Shown one piece after another: positions 6,540 through 6,737 of a stretch of 6,737 bases of DNA. The position numbers were made by a program, and so were the translations under genes. The first letter of the stretch is position 1. Each line of letters opens with the position of its first letter. A model generated the notes under the pieces. That model saw nothing but the letters and a program-made list of their open reading frames with translations, was not told the origin of the DNA and did no database searches. The stretch lies in the NCBI GenBank assembly GCA_937914675.1, contig CALDOC010000523.1:1-6737 (forward strand), read 5' to 3'. Source of the stretch: an uncultured Sulfurimonas sp. (GTDB taxonomy: Bacteria; Campylobacterota; Campylobacteria; Campylobacterales; Sulfurimonadaceae).

Positions 6540-6569
6540 TTCTAAATACATCTCATCTGTCGGTTCAAG
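6540..6569. repeat. Degenerate terminal CRISPR repeat
   Basis: Compared with the two identical copies it has T for G at position 1, C for T at position 3 and C for G at position 18. The last change breaks a central C-G pair of the repeat stem. Degeneration of this kind is usual for the repeat farthest from the leader. Confidence 0.8.
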
Positions 6570-6737
6570 ATGTAGCAAGTAGCGGAGCGGTAAAAGTTTC
6601 TTATGGTTTAAATACATCTCATGTGTCGGTTCAAGCTTCACAATGGGAAGCGGCTCAACGGGCATAGCTTGGTTTAAATACATCTCATGTGTCGGTTCAA
6701 GCTTTCAAAAAGAGGGATTAATTGGAGAGGCTTGTAT
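6540..6737. CRISPR. CRISPR array, three 30-bp repeats with 36-bp spacers, continuing beyond the window
   Basis: Repeats lie at 6540-6569, 6606-6635 and 6672-6701, an exact 66-bp period. The second and third are identical (from GTTTAAATACATC to TGTCGGTTCAAG); the first differs at three positions. The 36-bp spacers (6570-6605, 6636-6671, 6702-6737) are unlike one another, and the window ends exactly where a fourth repeat would be expected. A 30-bp repeat with 36-bp spacers fits type I-B or type III systems, but no cas gene is present to decide. Inside each intact repeat ATACAT-CTC-ATGTGT can form a six-pair stem with one G-U pair when read on the + strand (one A-C mismatch on the - strand). The - strand repeat ends ATTTAAAC, close to the ATTGAAAC 5' handle of type I-B/III crRNAs. 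The degenerate repeat at the left end also suggests leader-distal, so transcription from right to left is favoured but not certain. Confidence 0.9.

Overview
The window looks like chromosomal DNA of a member of the Campylobacterota (formerly Epsilonproteobacteria). The basis is the style of the proteins (a Tex protein ending right after its S1 domain, a stand-alone ThiD2-type protein, an LpxR outer-membrane deacylase) and promoters that show a good TATAAT -10 box with no convincing -35 box. A free-living sulfur-oxidiser-like lineage is possible, but genus cannot be settled from the sequence alone.

Layout. The left two thirds is read on the + strand: the C-terminal 461 codons of tex (5' end off the window), a receiver-GGDEF protein that looks catalytically dead, and an ABC-F ATPase close to YheS in architecture. 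The last two each have their own TATAAT-type promoter and a leader of roughly 20 nt. The ABC-F gene meets the next gene tail to tail with only 3 bp between the stop codons. The right third is read on the - strand: an LpxR-type lipid A deacylase, then a BAX inhibitor-1 family membrane protein with its own promoter and strong Shine-Dalgarno, then a ThiD2-like thiamine gene that overlaps the end of the BAX inhibitor-1 gene. About 96 nt of AT-rich non-coding DNA follow lpxR, and the window ends inside a CRISPR array: three 30-bp repeats at an exact 66-bp period, the leftmost degenerate. No cas gene lies in the window.

How the genes relate. There is no single pathway. Tex and ABC-F proteins both serve gene expression (transcription/RNA and ribosome). 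LpxR and the BAX inhibitor-1 protein are envelope proteins. ThiD2 belongs to thiamine salvage/synthesis. The signals that go beyond routine annotation are: the CRISPR array; the GGDEF protein that has lost its phospho-acceptor and both metal ligands but keeps the inhibitory c-di-GMP site and guanine contacts; a perfect 11-bp hairpin straddling the BAX inhibitor-1/thiD2 junction; and a perfect 6-5-6 inverted repeat just upstream of the BAX inhibitor-1 ribosome binding site. I saw no clear undescribed multi-gene system.
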